DNA of 64,000 nt from Clostridium carboxidivorans P7 (GTDB lineage: Bacteria; Bacillota; Clostridia; Clostridiales; Clostridiaceae). Shown here one piece after another: positions 24,152 to 34,386 of this stretch (position 1 is the first letter of the stretch; each line of letters opens with the position of its first letter). Under the pieces are notes generated by a model that searched no databases, was not told the origin of the DNA, and saw nothing but the letters and a program-made list of their open reading frames with translations. The translations under genes were made by a program, and so were the position numbers. The stretch is from contig NZ_CP011803.1 of NCBI RefSeq assembly GCF_001038625.1, positions 4,464,001 through 4,528,000 of the forward strand, read 5' to 3'.

Positions 24152-24634
24152 TTATCTTCTTATGCCAAGTATTTCGTACTTACTTACTCCATCTGGCACT
24201 TGCACCTCAATTATATCCCCTATTTTTTTGCCTACAAGACCTCTTCCAACTGGTGATTCATTAGATATTTTATTGTTCATAGGATCTGCTTCTGCTGAAC
24301 CAACTATATTATATTCTACTTCTTCATCAAAATCATAATCCTTAACTTTAACAATAGAACCCACACTTACCACATCCAATGGAATTTCACTCTCATCTAC
24401 TATAGTAGCATTTTTTAGCATATTTTCAAGCTGAATTATTCTTCCTTCAACAAATGCTTGTTCATTTTTAGCCTCATCATACTCTGAATTTTCGCTTAAA
24501 TCACCAAACGAAAGTGCAACTTTTATTTTTTCTGTTATTTCTTTTCTTTTAACTGTTTTTAAATATTCAAGTTCACTTTCTAATTTCTTTACACCTTCAT
24601 AAGTCATTATATACTTCTTTTTTGCTTCACTCAT
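24152..24634 (-). CDS. greA: Transcription elongation factor GreA
   Basis: GreA binds RNA polymerase and stimulates cleavage of backtracked transcripts. The 160-residue protein has the N-terminal coiled coil ending in the acidic tip region [17 protein letters not shown] and a C-terminal FKBP-like domain ending [14 protein letters not shown]. The ATG follows AAAAGGGGA. It is followed by lysS. Confidence 0.97.
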   Translation of the reverse strand: MSEAKKKYIMTYEGVKKLESELEYLKTVKRKEITEKIKVALSFGDLSENSEYDEAKNEQAFVEGRIIQLENMLKNATIVDESEIPLDVVSVGSIVKVKDYDFDEEVEYNIVGSAEADPMNNKISNESPVGRGLVGKKIGDIIEVQVPDGVSKYEILGIRR

Positions 24635-24673
24635 CTTACTATCCCCTTTTAATAATTTACTAAGAAACCTTCT

Positions 24674-24682
24674 ATAATAGCA
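24674..24682 (-). promoter_or_regulatory. Possible extended -10 promoter of greA-lysS
   Basis: TGCTATTAT on the minus strand, about 40 bases before the greA start. No convincing -35 box. Apart from this, the 304-base gap between greA and dusB is A/T-rich and shows no gene or strong hairpin. Confidence 0.35.
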
Positions 24683-24938
24683 TTTTTGAACATTTATGCA
24701 TTTATATTAAAAATCACCTTAATAATCATTTAAGTAATTATAAAACAGGCTTATTCCAATGTCAACATTTACACTTCCATTACTTTATGCATGTTATCAA
24801 ATAACAATTAAATATTAAAATATCATTGTTAAATTTTATTATTCTCATAAAATTTTTTTATATTAGAGTTAACATGTACCACTTACTTAATAATTTTCCT
24901 CAAAAATTGTTTACATTATAGCTTATTCTGCTTTTCTA

Positions 24939-25919
24939 TCAAAAATTACTTCTACTTTTAATATAGCTTTTGTATTCTTTTAAAATTGAGATTACTTTTT
25001 CACTGGATTTTTCATAATTTACGGCATCTTTTATTTCTTTATTGTTACTTAAGCCCTTTAAGTACCATCCTACATGTTTCCTCATCTCTCTTACAGCCTT
25101 TGCCTCTCCTTCATAAGAAATAGCTCTTCTATAATGTTCCATGCACATATCTATTCTATCCTCTTCAGAAGGATAAGTTACATTTATATTTTTGATTTTT
25201 TCATCAATCTGATTAAATATCCAGGGATTACCCATAGCTCCTCTACCAATCATTATTGCATCGCAATTGGTAGTTTTAAAAATACTTACTGCATCCTCTG
25301 GAGTTACAACATCTCCATTTCCTATAACAGGAATAGAAACTGCTTGCTTTACCTTCTCTATCATATTCCAATCTGCCTTACCTTCATACATTTGCTCTCT
25401 AGTTCTTCCATGAACAGTAACAGCATCCACACCTGCTTGCTCTAATTCTTTCGCAAACTCTACAGCATTAATGTTGTCAGAATCAAATCCTTTTCTAAAT
25501 TTAGCAGTTACAGGTTTTGATGATGCTTTTTTTACTTCCTTTACTATTTGTGCTGCTAATTTAGGATCTTTCATTAAAGCAGATCCTTCTCCATTTTTAA
25601 CTATTTTAGGAGCAGGACATCCCATATTTATATCCACCAAACAAATATCTTCATTATCATTAAAAAAATCACAAGCTTTAGCCATTACAAGTGGATCATT
25701 ACCAAAAATCTGAACTGCTGCAGGAGCTTCTTGCTTAGATATCACTAACATATCTTTTGTGTTTTTACTACCATAAAACAATGCTTTAGCACTTATCATC
25801 TCTGTATAAACAAGCTCGCAGCCCATCTCTTTACATAGCTCTCTAAAGGCTATATCTGTCACACCAGCCATCGGAGCTAAAAATACATTTTTTTTAAACT
25901 CCAAATTTTTTATTCTCAT
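24939..25919 (-). CDS. dusB: tRNA-dihydrouridine synthase B
   Basis: An FMN enzyme that reduces specific uridines in tRNA. The 326-residue protein is a TIM barrel with FLAPMAGVTD at the N-terminus, the family's DINMGCPAPKIVKNGEGSAL segment with the catalytic Cys, VHGRTREQMY and IGNGDV for flavin binding, and a helical C-terminal tRNA-binding domain. It starts 9 bases after the coaX stop, so it is in the same operon. This order resembles coaX and dusB near lysS in B. subtilis. Confidence 0.95.
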   Translation of the reverse strand: MRIKNLEFKKNVFLAPMAGVTDIAFRELCKEMGCELVYTEMISAKALFYGSKNTKDMLVISKQEAPAAVQIFGNDPLVMAKACDFFNDNEDICLVDINMGCPAPKIVKNGEGSALMKDPKLAAQIVKEVKKASSKPVTAKFRKGFDSDNINAVEFAKELEQAGVDAVTVHGRTREQMYEGKADWNMIEKVKQAVSIPVIGNGDVVTPEDAVSIFKTTNCDAIMIGRGAMGNPWIFNQIDEKIKNINVTYPSEEDRIDMCMEHYRRAISYEGEAKAVREMRKHVGWYLKGLSNNKEIKDAVNYEKSSEKVISILKEYKSYIKSRSNF

Positions 25920-25928
25920 TAATTACAC

Positions 25929-26708
25929 CTATTCTTTATTTTTTTCATAAATTATTCTTAGACCTTTAAGAGTTAAAGTTGGATCTATTAAATCCATAAA
26001 CTTTGATTCTTGATTAATAAGCTTTGCCAATCCTCCTGTTGCAACTACAAGTGGTTCATTTTCTCCAAGATCCATCATTTCTTTTTTCATTTTACTAATT
26101 ATATAATCAACTTGACCTATATATCCATAAACTATACCTGCTTGCATACTAGCAACTGTGTTTTTACATATGACACAAGCAGGCTTTATTAATTCTATTC
26201 TTGGAAGTTTAGCTGCTCGTTCAAATAGTGCTTCAGAAGATATTTTTATTCCAGGACAGATAGTTCCTCCTAAATAATCTCCCTTTTCAGTCAAAGCACA
26301 AAAAGTAGTAGCTGTACCAAAATCTATAATTATAGCAGACCTTTTGTATATTTCCCTCGTAGCAACAGCATTAACAATTCTATCTGCCCCTACCTCCTTA
26401 GGATTATCATATTTAATGTTTATACCTGTTTTTACTCCTGGCCCAACTATTATTGGCCTAATTTCAAAATATTTCAATATCATGTGTTCTAATGAATACA
26501 TAATATTAGGAACAACTGAAGATATTATAACTCCTTCAACATCTGATGGATCTAATTTATTATGTAAAAACAAATCAACAACCTGAATACCATATTCATC
26601 AGCTGTCCTCTCTGAGTCTGTGGACAATCTCCAACATGCAATAAGCTCCTTATCTTTGTACACTCCTAAAACTATATTTGTGTTTCCAACATCTAAAACT
26701 AAAATCAC
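25929..26708 (-). CDS. coaX: Type III pantothenate kinase
   Basis: CoaX phosphorylates pantothenate, the first step in coenzyme A synthesis. The 259-residue protein has the ASKHA-fold motifs LDVGNTN (phosphate 1), [16 protein letters not shown] and GGTICPGI. The longest frame opens at GTG 26717, only two bases after AAGGAG. The in-frame GTG at 26708 is better spaced and gives the usual [11 protein letters not shown] start. Type III enzymes are insensitive to CoA feedback. Confidence 0.95.
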   Translation of the reverse strand: MILVLDVGNTNIVLGVYKDKELIACWRLSTDSERTADEYGIQVVDLFLHNKLDPSDVEGVIISSVVPNIMYSLEHMILKYFEIRPIIVGPGVKTGINIKYDNPKEVGADRIVNAVATREIYKRSAIIIDFGTATTFCALTEKGDYLGGTICPGIKISSEALFERAAKLPRIELIKPACVICKNTVASMQAGIVYGYIGQVDYIISKMKKEMMDLGENEPLVVATGGLAKLINQESKFMDLIDPTLTLKGLRIIYEKNKE

Positions 26709-26758
26709 TTCACACACCGCTCCTTTCTATATAAAAAGTGCATATACATAATTAAAGA

Positions 26759-26774
26759 GCAGCTTTAAAGCTGC
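26759..26774 (-). terminator. Short stem-loop between the thioesterase gene and coaX
   Basis: The palindrome GCAGCTTTAAAGCTGC is followed on the minus strand by TCTTTAATT. It probably ends the thioesterase transcript, but the T-run is weak. Confidence 0.45.
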
Positions 26775-26859
26775 CCCTTAGTATAATCTATTTTGTCAAT
26801 TTAACAACTTAATTTTATCAGTTAAATTTTATTTGTCAAGATACGTTTGATTTTTGAAA

Positions 26860-27246
26860 CTATTCTTGTACTTTTTTCATAAATTCTTCACTATTTACTA
26901 TGTATCTTATATGATTTCCTTCTCCTATCTTTCCTTTTTCGTCCCATGCTTCTACATTAAATACTAGTTTCTTTTTATCTACTTTTACTAAAGATGCTTC
27001 ACATCTTATTTTCATTCCAATAGGTGACGCTTTGATATGCTTTACATTAACTTCTATTCCAACTGTAGTATATCCAAATGGAAGATGCAAATCTACACAG
27101 CTTTTAGATGTATTTTCCATAAGTGCTATCATAGAAGGTGTTGAAAATACATCTATATTTCCCGAGCCTAATTTACTTGCTACATCATTTTCTGTTACAT
27201 ATATTTCTCTTGTAGATGCCATTCCTTCTCTTACATTAAACTCCAT
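26860..27246 (-). CDS. Hotdog-fold thioesterase, FlK-like
   Basis: The 128-residue protein looks like a single hotdog domain. It shares with fluoroacetyl-CoA thioesterase FlK the pattern FSTPSMIALMENTS ... VNVKHIKASPIG, which would supply Thr, Glu and His equivalent to the FlK catalytic triad. The true substrate is unknown; related proteins are common in Firmicutes and need not act on fluoroacetyl-CoA. It lies alone between ftsH and coaX, and its coenzyme A substrate class fits the neighbour coaX only loosely. Confidence 0.75.
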   Translation of the reverse strand: MEFNVREGMASTREIYVTENDVASKLGSGNIDVFSTPSMIALMENTSKSCVDLHLPFGYTTVGIEVNVKHIKASPIGMKIRCEASLVKVDKKKLVFNVEAWDEKGKIGEGNHIRYIVNSEEFMKKVQE

Positions 27247-27343
27247 AAAACCATCTCATTTCATCGTAATTTTTATTTTGAAAGCTTAAAAACATATAAT
27301 TATTATATCATTCTTAATAAACTTTTAATATATATTTACAATA

Positions 27344-27366
27344 AAATAGAGGCTATTAACCTCTAT
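27344..27366 (-). terminator. Terminator after ftsH
   Basis: An 8-bp stem (AATAGAGG with CCTCTATT) and 7-base loop followed on the minus strand by TTATTG, 27 bases past the ftsH stop. Confidence 0.65.
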
Positions 27367-27392
27367 TCTATTGACTTCATTAAATTGTAATT

Positions 27393-29195
27393 TTATGCTT
27401 GCTCAAATATTTCTTCAAATTCATTTGCTTCAAGTTTTTCTTTTTCTAAAAGAGCCTTAGCAACAGCATGAAGTTTATTTATATTTTCATTAAGAAGATT
27501 TTCTGCCTTATTATATCCTTCTTCTATAAGTTTTCTTATTTCTTTGTCTATTTCAAAAGCCACTTCTTCACTAAAGCTTCTTCCTTTTCCTAAGTCCCTA
27601 CCTAAAAATACTTCATCATGTCCTGAACCAAAAGCTATTGGTCCTAAGCCACTCATACCATAATCCATAACCATCTTCTTAGCTATAGTAGTTGCTCTAT
27701 CTATATCATTTTTAGCACCGGTACTTATGTCTCCTATTATAAGTTTTTCTGCTACTCTACCTCCAAGCAATCCTACTATTTCATCTTCAAGTTTAGTTTT
27801 GGACATATAAGAACTATCTTTTTCTGGAAGGTGCATAGTATATCCTCCAGCCATTCCTCTTGGTATTATACTAATCTGATGAACTGGGTCTGCTGTAGGC
27901 AATAACTTCATAACCACAGCATGCCCTGCTTCATGGTATGCTGTAAGTCTCCTATCTTCTTCATCAATTACTCTACTCTTCTTTTCAGGTCCAGCTATAA
28001 CTCTAGTTACTGCTTCTTCTAGTTCTTCCATATCTATTTCTTTTTTATCTTTTCTAACTGCTAAAAGAGCAGATTCATTCATTAAGTTTTCTAAGTCAGC
28101 TCCAGTAAATCCTGGAGTTCTTTTTGCAAGTACATCAAGCTTAACTTCTGGAGCCAAATGCTTATTTTTACAATGAACCTTTAAAATCTCTTCTCTTCCT
28201 TTAACATCTGGAGCTCCAACTAATATTTGTCTATCAAATCTACCTGGTCTTAAAAGTGCAGGATCTAAAATGTCAGGTCTATTTGTTGCAGCAATCATTA
28301 TTATACCTTCATTTGCACCAAAACCATCCATTTCAACTAATAACTGATTTAAAGTTTGTTCTCTTTCATCATGTCCTCCACCAAGACCTGCTCCTCTTTG
28401 TCTTCCAACTGCATCTATTTCATCTATAAATATAATGCATGGTGAATTTTTCTTAGCTTGCTCAAATAAATCTCTAACTCTCGATGCACCAACTCCAACA
28501 AACATTTCAACAAAGTCTGACCCTGATATACTAAAAAACGGTACTCCAGCTTCCCCTGCTATAGCCTTAGCAAGAAGGGTTTTTCCTGTTCCTGGAGGTC
28601 CTACAAGTAATACTCCTTTAGGAATTCTAGCTCCCATTTCTATATATCTCTTAGGTAACTTTAAAAAATCTACAATTTCAGCAAGTTCTGCTTTTTCTTC
28701 ATCAGCTCCTGCTACATCCTCAAAAGTTACCTTCTTTTTGTCAGGCGTGGCCATTTTGGCTCTACTCTTACCGAAATTCATTACATTTCGATTTCCACCA
28801 CCACCTTGAGATTGCTGCATAAACATAAACCAAAAAGCTACAAGCATTAATATTAAAAGTATTGTTGGTAAGTACTGTACCCACATGGGAATTGACGCAG
28901 GTTTAACATAAACTTCCTTAACATCTCCATTTTTAGGATGTTCAGCAATGAACTGAAATAGTCTTTCAGATGGAACTATTGTTTCATATGCACTACCATC
29001 TTTCAAAGTACCATCTACAGTCATCTTGTCTTCCTTTACTTGAAAGCTCTTTACATTGTTATCTATCCAATATTTTTGAAAATCATTAAAATTAATAGTT
29101 GTTGAACTTTCATTTGTCCTAGCAAGCATTAACGCTGCAAGAATAACTAATACAAACACTATAACCCAGGCCGTTGCACTTGAAAATTTTTTCAT
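27393..29195 (-). CDS. ftsH: ATP-dependent zinc metalloprotease FtsH
   Basis: A membrane-bound AAA protease that degrades misfolded membrane proteins and regulators. The 600-residue protein has two N-terminal membrane helices (about 7-25 and 105-127) around an external domain, the AAA module with Walker A GPPGTGKT and Walker [10 protein letters not shown], the SRH region [19 protein letters not shown], and the zinc site HEAGH with a later Glu ligand. An AGAGGGGGG ribosome binding site precedes the ATG. It follows hpt and tilS as in B. subtilis. Confidence 0.98.
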   Translation of the reverse strand: MKKFSSATAWVIVFVLVILAALMLARTNESSTTINFNDFQKYWIDNNVKSFQVKEDKMTVDGTLKDGSAYETIVPSERLFQFIAEHPKNGDVKEVYVKPASIPMWVQYLPTILLILMLVAFWFMFMQQSQGGGGNRNVMNFGKSRAKMATPDKKKVTFEDVAGADEEKAELAEIVDFLKLPKRYIEMGARIPKGVLLVGPPGTGKTLLAKAIAGEAGVPFFSISGSDFVEMFVGVGASRVRDLFEQAKKNSPCIIFIDEIDAVGRQRGAGLGGGHDEREQTLNQLLVEMDGFGANEGIIMIAATNRPDILDPALLRPGRFDRQILVGAPDVKGREEILKVHCKNKHLAPEVKLDVLAKRTPGFTGADLENLMNESALLAVRKDKKEIDMEELEEAVTRVIAGPEKKSRVIDEEDRRLTAYHEAGHAVVMKLLPTADPVHQISIIPRGMAGGYTMHLPEKDSSYMSKTKLEDEIVGLLGGRVAEKLIIGDISTGAKNDIDRATTIAKKMVMDYGMSGLGPIAFGSGHDEVFLGRDLGKGRSFSEEVAFEIDKEIRKLIEEGYNKAENLLNENINKLHAVAKALLEKEKLEANEFEEIFEQA

Positions 29196-29273
29196 TACAG
29201 GCCCCCCTCTCTTTTAAGTTTATACTGTAAAATTGTATCACAAGGAAAATTCCTTTACAATAAATTTAGTTAA

Positions 29274-29819
29274 TTATTTATAAACTTCCTCTTTTAGTAT
29301 ACCTACATAAGGTAAGTTTCTATACTTTTCTGCATAATCAAGTCCATAACCCACTAGGAAATAATCTGGAACTACATATCCTGTATATTTAACATCGATT
29401 TCAACTTTTCTCCTTTCTGGCTTACTTAAAAGGCAAGCTATTTCTATACTTTCAGCTCCTCTACCTTTCAGATACTCAATTAGATATGATAAAGTTGTAC
29501 CCGAATCTATTATATCTTCTACTATAAGAACATGTTTACCTTCTATTTCAAAATCTAAATCTTTTAAAATTCTTACTACTCCTGAACTTTTTGTAGAATT
29601 AGCATAGCTTGAAACTGCCATAAAGTCCATAGTACATGGAATTGTAACTTCCTTTAATAAATCTGCCATAAATGGCACAGATCCTTTTAATATTCCTACT
29701 AGCATTAGTTCTTTGCCTTCATAATCTTTACTTATCTGTGTTCCAATTTCTTTTATTTTTTTCCTCAATTCTTCCTCTGAAAATAAGATTTCTTTTATGT
29801 CCTCTTTCATACTGCTCAT
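29274..29819 (-). CDS. hpt: Hypoxanthine phosphoribosyltransferase
   Basis: Salvages hypoxanthine (and guanine) to nucleotides using PRPP. The 181-residue protein has the PRPP-binding motif VLIVEDIIDSGTTL at about 95-108 and the flexible-loop region MAVSSYANSTKSSG. Its ATG overlaps the tilS stop by four bases (ATGA), so translation is coupled. A second ATG three codons in is possible. Confidence 0.96.
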   Translation of the reverse strand: MSSMKEDIKEILFSEEELRKKIKEIGTQISKDYEGKELMLVGILKGSVPFMADLLKEVTIPCTMDFMAVSSYANSTKSSGVVRILKDLDFEIEGKHVLIVEDIIDSGTTLSYLIEYLKGRGAESIEIACLLSKPERRKVEIDVKYTGYVVPDYFLVGYGLDYAEKYRNLPYVGILKEEVYK

Positions 29820-31210
29820 ATTCTTGTTTCCTCTCTTTCAATTTTTATCTCTAATATATTTTTTGTATTTTCATCAACTTTAAAAAGTTCACTCACTCTA
29901 TATCCTACTATCCATGCAATTTTATCATCAAAGCATATAATAGGAATATAGTCTCTTTGATCCTTAGCTACCTTTTCATCCATAAAGAAATCTTTTAACT
30001 TCTTACTTCCACCCATCCCTAAAGGTATAAATTTGTCGCCTTCTTTTCTATGCCTTATAGTTATTTTTTTTTCAAACTTATCATAATCAAAATATTTTAT
30101 TAAATTGTTGCTTTTAAAATTTACCTTTTCCTTTGGATCAATAATTCTGGTTATTACTCGTAAGTCATATTCCTTTACGTAATTATTACCACTATGTATA
30201 ATATATTCTTCCTTCCTAACCTCTTTATTTTCTTTTACCTTCTTTAATATGTATATATCTCCATATTTATTTGATACTACAACGTGATTAGGAAGATCAA
30301 TGTTTTTTCCTGTGGATCTTGATTGAATATTAATTATGTCATAAATGTGAATTTTTTCAAAGTTATTTAAATTTCCAGTTACTTCATACAAAGCTTTTCT
30401 TATAATCCTAGTAATTATAGCTTCGTTTTCTAAAAATGCCTCCTTTGATATTATAACCTTTTCTCCCTGTATATCACAATATTTTTTAAATTTTTCTTTA
30501 GCAACTGTTTCTAAGTACTCATTATCTATTTTTATAGTATCTGATAATCTATTGAGAACTTTTATAATATCCTTATTAAAATTCTCTTGTATATACGGTA
30601 TAAGTTCTAATCTTACTTTATTTCTAGAATATATGGTTTCTAAATTTGTTTTATCTATTCTTGGATTAATATTTTCTTTGCAGCAATATTCTTCAATTTC
30701 ATGCCTTGTAACATCTATTAAAGGCCTTACAAATATGTTATCTCTCACCGCCTTTATTCCTACTAATCCTTCCAAACCTGTTCCTCTCATAATCCTCATT
30801 AGTATAGTTTCCGCCTGATCATTGGCATTATGAGCTATAGCTATTTTCTGCGCATTTAATTCTTTTTTTAAATCATTAAAAAAGTCATACCTAGCATTTC
30901 TTCCTGCACTTTCGCATGAAATATTTTGCATTTTCATAATTTTATTTATATCTACTGATTTACTCCTGAATTCTATATTTAATTTTTCACAAAATTCCTT
31001 TACATATTCTTCATCTTTATCTGATTCATTCCCTCTTAAACAATGATTTACATGTGCTGCACATAATTCTATATTGAGTTGCTTTCTTAAAGAGTATAGT
31101 ATATGCAGCAAACTCATAGAATCCGGTCCACCAGATACCGCAACTATTACCTTGTCTCCTTTATTAAACATTCTATACCTATTTATAGTTTTTAAAACAG
31201 TCTCTATCAA
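29816..31210 (-). CDS. tilS: tRNA(Ile)-lysidine synthetase TilS
   Basis: TilS converts C34 of tRNA-Ile(CAU) to lysidine so that it reads AUA codons, which are frequent in AT-rich genomes. The 464-residue protein has the N-type ATP-pyrophosphatase loop AVSGGPDSMSLL near residue 25 and two C-terminal substrate-binding regions. The longest frame opens at GTG 31219, too close to the AGGAAG site. TTG 31210 has better spacing and is my choice. tilS, hpt and ftsH form a conserved operon. Confidence 0.93.
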   Translation of the reverse strand: MIETVLKTINRYRMFNKGDKVIVAVSGGPDSMSLLHILYSLRKQLNIELCAAHVNHCLRGNESDKDEEYVKEFCEKLNIEFRSKSVDINKIMKMQNISCESAGRNARYDFFNDLKKELNAQKIAIAHNANDQAETILMRIMRGTGLEGLVGIKAVRDNIFVRPLIDVTRHEIEEYCCKENINPRIDKTNLETIYSRNKVRLELIPYIQENFNKDIIKVLNRLSDTIKIDNEYLETVAKEKFKKYCDIQGEKVIISKEAFLENEAIITRIIRKALYEVTGNLNNFEKIHIYDIINIQSRSTGKNIDLPNHVVVSNKYGDIYILKKVKENKEVRKEEYIIHSGNNYVKEYDLRVITRIIDPKEKVNFKSNNLIKYFDYDKFEKKITIRHRKEGDKFIPLGMGGSKKLKDFFMDEKVAKDQRDYIPIICFDDKIAWIVGYRVSELFKVDENTKNILEIKIEREETRI

Positions 31211-31297
31211 TTTTAACACTTCCTAAAGAAAATTTTGTTTTATAAATAATATATTACTTAACTTTTAAGTTTAAAGCAAACTTCAATTCAAATTTTC

Positions 31298-31342
31298 AAT
31301 GGCTTAAATTCAGAATATATAACACTCTAAACTTAAGCCATT
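31298..31342 (-). terminator. Stem-loop after spoIIE
   Basis: A 10-bp inverted repeat (31298-31307 with 31333-31342) with a 25-base loop, 6 bases past the spoIIE stop. The T-tract beyond is interrupted. Confidence 0.45.
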
Positions 31343-31348
31343 ATAATT

Positions 31349-33736
31349 TTAATACAAACTATATACCTTCTCTACAATTACTGTCATATCATCTTTTATT
31401 TTTCCTTTACTTAATTTTCTTGCATTACTCATAATTTCTTCACTTAATTGTCTTGGATCATTGCAATTATTATTTTTTAAAAAATCTACTATCCATTCAT
31501 ATTTACCAGCTTGTTCATTTTCATAATCTAATACTCCATCACTTAACATAACAATAACATCACCATTTTCAACTTTTTTCCTCACTATATCTATATCCGG
31601 TTTGTCCAATACACCAATTGGCAAGGTTTTCGACTTTATTACATCAATATCTTCTCCTTTTTTTATAAAGCTAGCCACAGCCCCTACTTTCATAAAATCA
31701 ACTTCTCCTTTATATAAGTCTATACTATTTAAATCTAGAGTTGAGAACTTTTCTTCTTCAGAAAACTTCATAGTCATTATAGAATTTATTATATTTATGG
31801 CAGTTAATTTATTAAAACCTGATTTAGAAAATCTTTCTATCAATTTTACCGCTGCACTGCTTTCTTGACCAGCCTGCGGACCTGAACCCATGCCATCACT
31901 TATAATAGTTAAATAAGTTCCATCTGGCAATTTTCCAAAGCTCTGGCTATCACCACTATATTTTTCTCCATCTTTACAGCATTTAGTTGTATAGGCTGCT
32001 ACATGATATTTAGGTGTTTCTTCAAAGGTAATAGTACATACCTCAAATTCAGAATTTAAATTACATCCATCTTCACTAACACACATACACTTTCCTGTTA
32101 CCCCATTCACCAATGGAAGTACGTCTTTTATACAAATTTGCTTTCCTCCACATGCCTCCATAGATAAGTTAACTATCAATCTGTTATTTTTGTTATTATA
32201 ACAGAATACATCCCTATAATGTATAGCATTCTTATTTAAAACTCTTCTTATAGTGTTTTCGGTTTCAGTATTAAATTTTATATTATAATTAAATTCATCA
32301 ATAATTTCTGATACAGAGTTTCCTACGTTCTCCACTTGACTAGATAGCAGCTGTCGGCACTCACTTAATCTATTCCTCCACATTTCATTAATTATATAGT
32401 TATTAACAATTTCTTCGGTATTTTTTATAATAGCGGACCTTTTCACACACTTTCTTTCTATCTCATGAGGAACTTGTTTTCTATTATCCTGGTAATTCTG
32501 TATTAATTCACTAAAAGCATTATAAGTATAATAATTTTCCCTTTTCCAGCACATAGATTGCATAGAGCATGTACTACAAACCCTATCTGCAAGATTTTCT
32601 ACTAATGCACTACTTTTATTTTTCATAAGTAACTTATCGTTATATACCAAATTCCCCAAAATTCCTGACATATCAAATAATACTTGTGAAAAGTTTTCTA
32701 ACTTATTTACTAATAATTCTTTAATCTTTTCTGCATAGTTTTCTTTAAAATGTTCCTGCTTTCTCTGCCAATCTAATTCTATTTCAATTTTTTTCAAAAT
32801 TTTTCCAGGTATCATCAAAAAAAATATTGCACTTATAATTACCTCTATTAATTTAAACTGAGTCCCTATATCAGAGTACATTTTTAATACAGCAAATGCT
32901 AAAAGATAAGCTAGTCCACTCATCCACTTACCTGTTTCTCTGAATATACCAGATATAAGTCCGCATACACCATATACTCCTACAAAAGCTATCATATTAT
33001 TGGACGTTATCCCTATTATAGTTCCCATTGCCACTCCTGATGCTGCTCCCGAGGAACTTCCCTTTGTATATCCTACTATAAGTATAAATGCTAAAGCTAT
33101 AATATTTCTTAAAGATACTCCTCTTATATTACTTCCCCAGGTTCCTGCTACTACTAAAGATATAGTAACTGCCATACTTATTATTTCCTCACTACTATAT
33201 AAATGCCTTGTTTTGTATTGTTTAAAGCATATTATAGAATAGTTAATAATAAAATATACTGGGAATATAGCGCTTACTTCAAAAAAAGAAAGTAAAAATG
33301 ACATACCTAAAGTTACTTTAAGTATTAATAACTTATAAAAAGAAATTTCTATAAACAAAGTAAAAAATATCATCATTATTTTCTTGTTTTGTTCAACTGT
33401 TCTTAGTATGTAGTTAATAATTATAAGAGTTCCTGCAGTTATAATGTATACAGGCAAACTTTTTACACTATTATAAAGAGAAATATACCCTAGTATGCTT
33501 CCAATTGCTGATATCAATATAACTTTATTTTCTTCACAAGTCATAACTGCAACCAAAAAAGCTATACCGAATGGAGCCATCAAATTTATCATAAGCACTC
33601 TACTAATTAAAAATGCAGCTATAAAATAAGTAATAAATTTAATTAATCGAGGCAAACTCTTAATCTTTTGTTTTTTTAATTCATCTTTTGAATCCTTAAC
33701 TCTCTTATACGGAAAAAGTTCAACTCCGTACTGCAT
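31349..33736 (-). CDS. spoIIE: Stage II sporulation protein E, serine phosphatase
   Basis: SpoIIE dephosphorylates SpoIIAA and so activates SigF in the forespore; it also localises to the polar septum with FtsZ. The 795-residue protein has about ten N-terminal membrane helices (residues 30-310), a central regulatory region with a cysteine cluster (CSTCSMQSMC), and a C-terminal PP2C domain with SDGMGSGPQAGQESS and MLSDGVLDYE. An ATG four bases upstream is out of frame; this start has GGTGGGTGG. The promoter upstream has the wide spacing of Spo0A-driven promoters. Confidence 0.96.
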   Translation of the reverse strand: MQYGVELFPYKRVKDSKDELKKQKIKSLPRLIKFITYFIAAFLISRVLMINLMAPFGIAFLVAVMTCEENKVILISAIGSILGYISLYNSVKSLPVYIITAGTLIIINYILRTVEQNKKIMMIFFTLFIEISFYKLLILKVTLGMSFLLSFFEVSAIFPVYFIINYSIICFKQYKTRHLYSSEEIISMAVTISLVVAGTWGSNIRGVSLRNIIALAFILIVGYTKGSSSGAASGVAMGTIIGITSNNMIAFVGVYGVCGLISGIFRETGKWMSGLAYLLAFAVLKMYSDIGTQFKLIEVIISAIFFLMIPGKILKKIEIELDWQRKQEHFKENYAEKIKELLVNKLENFSQVLFDMSGILGNLVYNDKLLMKNKSSALVENLADRVCSTCSMQSMCWKRENYYTYNAFSELIQNYQDNRKQVPHEIERKCVKRSAIIKNTEEIVNNYIINEMWRNRLSECRQLLSSQVENVGNSVSEIIDEFNYNIKFNTETENTIRRVLNKNAIHYRDVFCYNNKNNRLIVNLSMEACGGKQICIKDVLPLVNGVTGKCMCVSEDGCNLNSEFEVCTITFEETPKYHVAAYTTKCCKDGEKYSGDSQSFGKLPDGTYLTIISDGMGSGPQAGQESSAAVKLIERFSKSGFNKLTAINIINSIMTMKFSEEEKFSTLDLNSIDLYKGEVDFMKVGAVASFIKKGEDIDVIKSKTLPIGVLDKPDIDIVRKKVENGDVIVMLSDGVLDYENEQAGKYEWIVDFLKNNNCNDPRQLSEEIMSNARKLSKGKIKDDMTVIVEKVYSLY

Positions 33737-33768
33737 TCATACCACCCACCTTATAAATTACTGCTTTT

Positions 33769-33801
33769 ATTATAACAAAGTCTATTGGAAATAAATGTCA
33801 T
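33769..33801 (-). promoter_or_regulatory. spoIIE promoter with 21-base spacing
   Basis: ATGACA (33796-33801, five of six consensus) and TATAAT (33769-33774, perfect) are 21 bases apart. In B. subtilis the spoIIE and spoIIG promoters use SigA with 21-22 base spacing and need Spo0A-P. A TGTCTAA at 33867-33873 on the minus strand is one mismatch from the Spo0A box TGTCGAA. Confidence 0.62.
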
Positions 33802-33942
33802 AAGGTGATATGTCTATTTATTTTTTTTAGGACATTTAATCCTAAGTTTCTTTTAAAAGATTTTCTTTAGACAGTTATAGAGAAATTTTGAAGAAATAAG
33901 TTGAAAATTACTTGTAAAATAAGTTTTTCAAAAAACTAAAAA

Positions 33943-33964
33943 ACCTGTGGTATAAACCACAGGT
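33943..33964 (-). terminator. Terminator of the tRNA operon
   Basis: Stem ACCTGTGGT with ACCACAGGT and a 4-base loop, directly followed on the minus strand by six T, three bases after the tRNA-Met CCA end. Confidence 0.9.
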
Positions 33965-33966
33965 AC

Positions 33967-34043
33967 TGGTAGCGGAAATAGGACTTGAACCTACGACACT
34001 TCGGGTATGAACCGAATGCTCTAGCCAGCTGAGCTATTCCGCC
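33967..34043 (-). tRNA. tRNA-Met(CAT), elongator
   Basis: Minus-strand cloverleaf with acceptor GGCGGAA/TTCCGCT, anticodon loop TTCATAC and encoded CCA. It closely resembles elongator tRNA-Met of B. subtilis and lacks the initiator features. Last gene of a three-tRNA operon. Confidence 0.93.
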
Positions 34044-34056
34044 TTATTATTTAATT

Positions 34057-34132
<76 letters not shown>

Positions 34133-34136
34133 ATAT

Positions 34137-34225
34137 TGGTGCTGAAGACCGGAATCGAACCGGTACGGGTTTTAAAGCCCGCAGGATTTTAAGTCCTGTG
34201 CGTCTGCCAGTTCCGCCACTCCAGC
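34137..34225 (-). tRNA. tRNA-Leu(TAA)
   Basis: A class II tRNA of about 89 bases with acceptor GCTGGAG/CTTCAGC, a long variable arm and anticodon loop CTTAAAA (anticodon TAA), plus encoded CCA. First gene of the operon. Confidence 0.95.
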
Positions 34226-34272
34226 ATTTTTTATCAGCTACCTAAATACCTGACAACCTGACAACATAACTT

Positions 34273-34301
34273 ATTATATATGATATATATATTGTTGTCA
34301 A
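34273..34301 (-). promoter_or_regulatory. Perfect sigma-A promoter of the tRNA-Leu-fMet-Met operon
   Basis: TTGACA (34296-34301), exactly 17 bases, TATAAT (34273-34278). It starts about 48 bases upstream of tRNA-Leu. The leader has a direct repeat of TTGTCAGG. Confidence 0.88.
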
Positions 34302-34344
34302 CTATTTTATAAATTTTTATGTTAAATAAATTATTTAACATAAA

Positions 34345-34364
34345 AGAGGCTATTTATAGCCTCT
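34345..34364 (-). terminator. Terminator after the yabR-like gene
   Basis: 8-bp stem AGAGGCTA with TAGCCTCT and a 4-base loop followed by TTTTATG on the minus strand. It separates the divIC-yabR unit from the tRNA operon. Confidence 0.8.
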
Positions 34365-34386
34365 CCATATTCAAAATAAATTATTA

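Noticed and set aside
33943..33964. ACCTGTGGT stem as a further copy of the Agr-type motif
   Set aside because: It has a T-run and sits at the end of a tRNA operon, so it is an ordinary terminator. The similarity is short.
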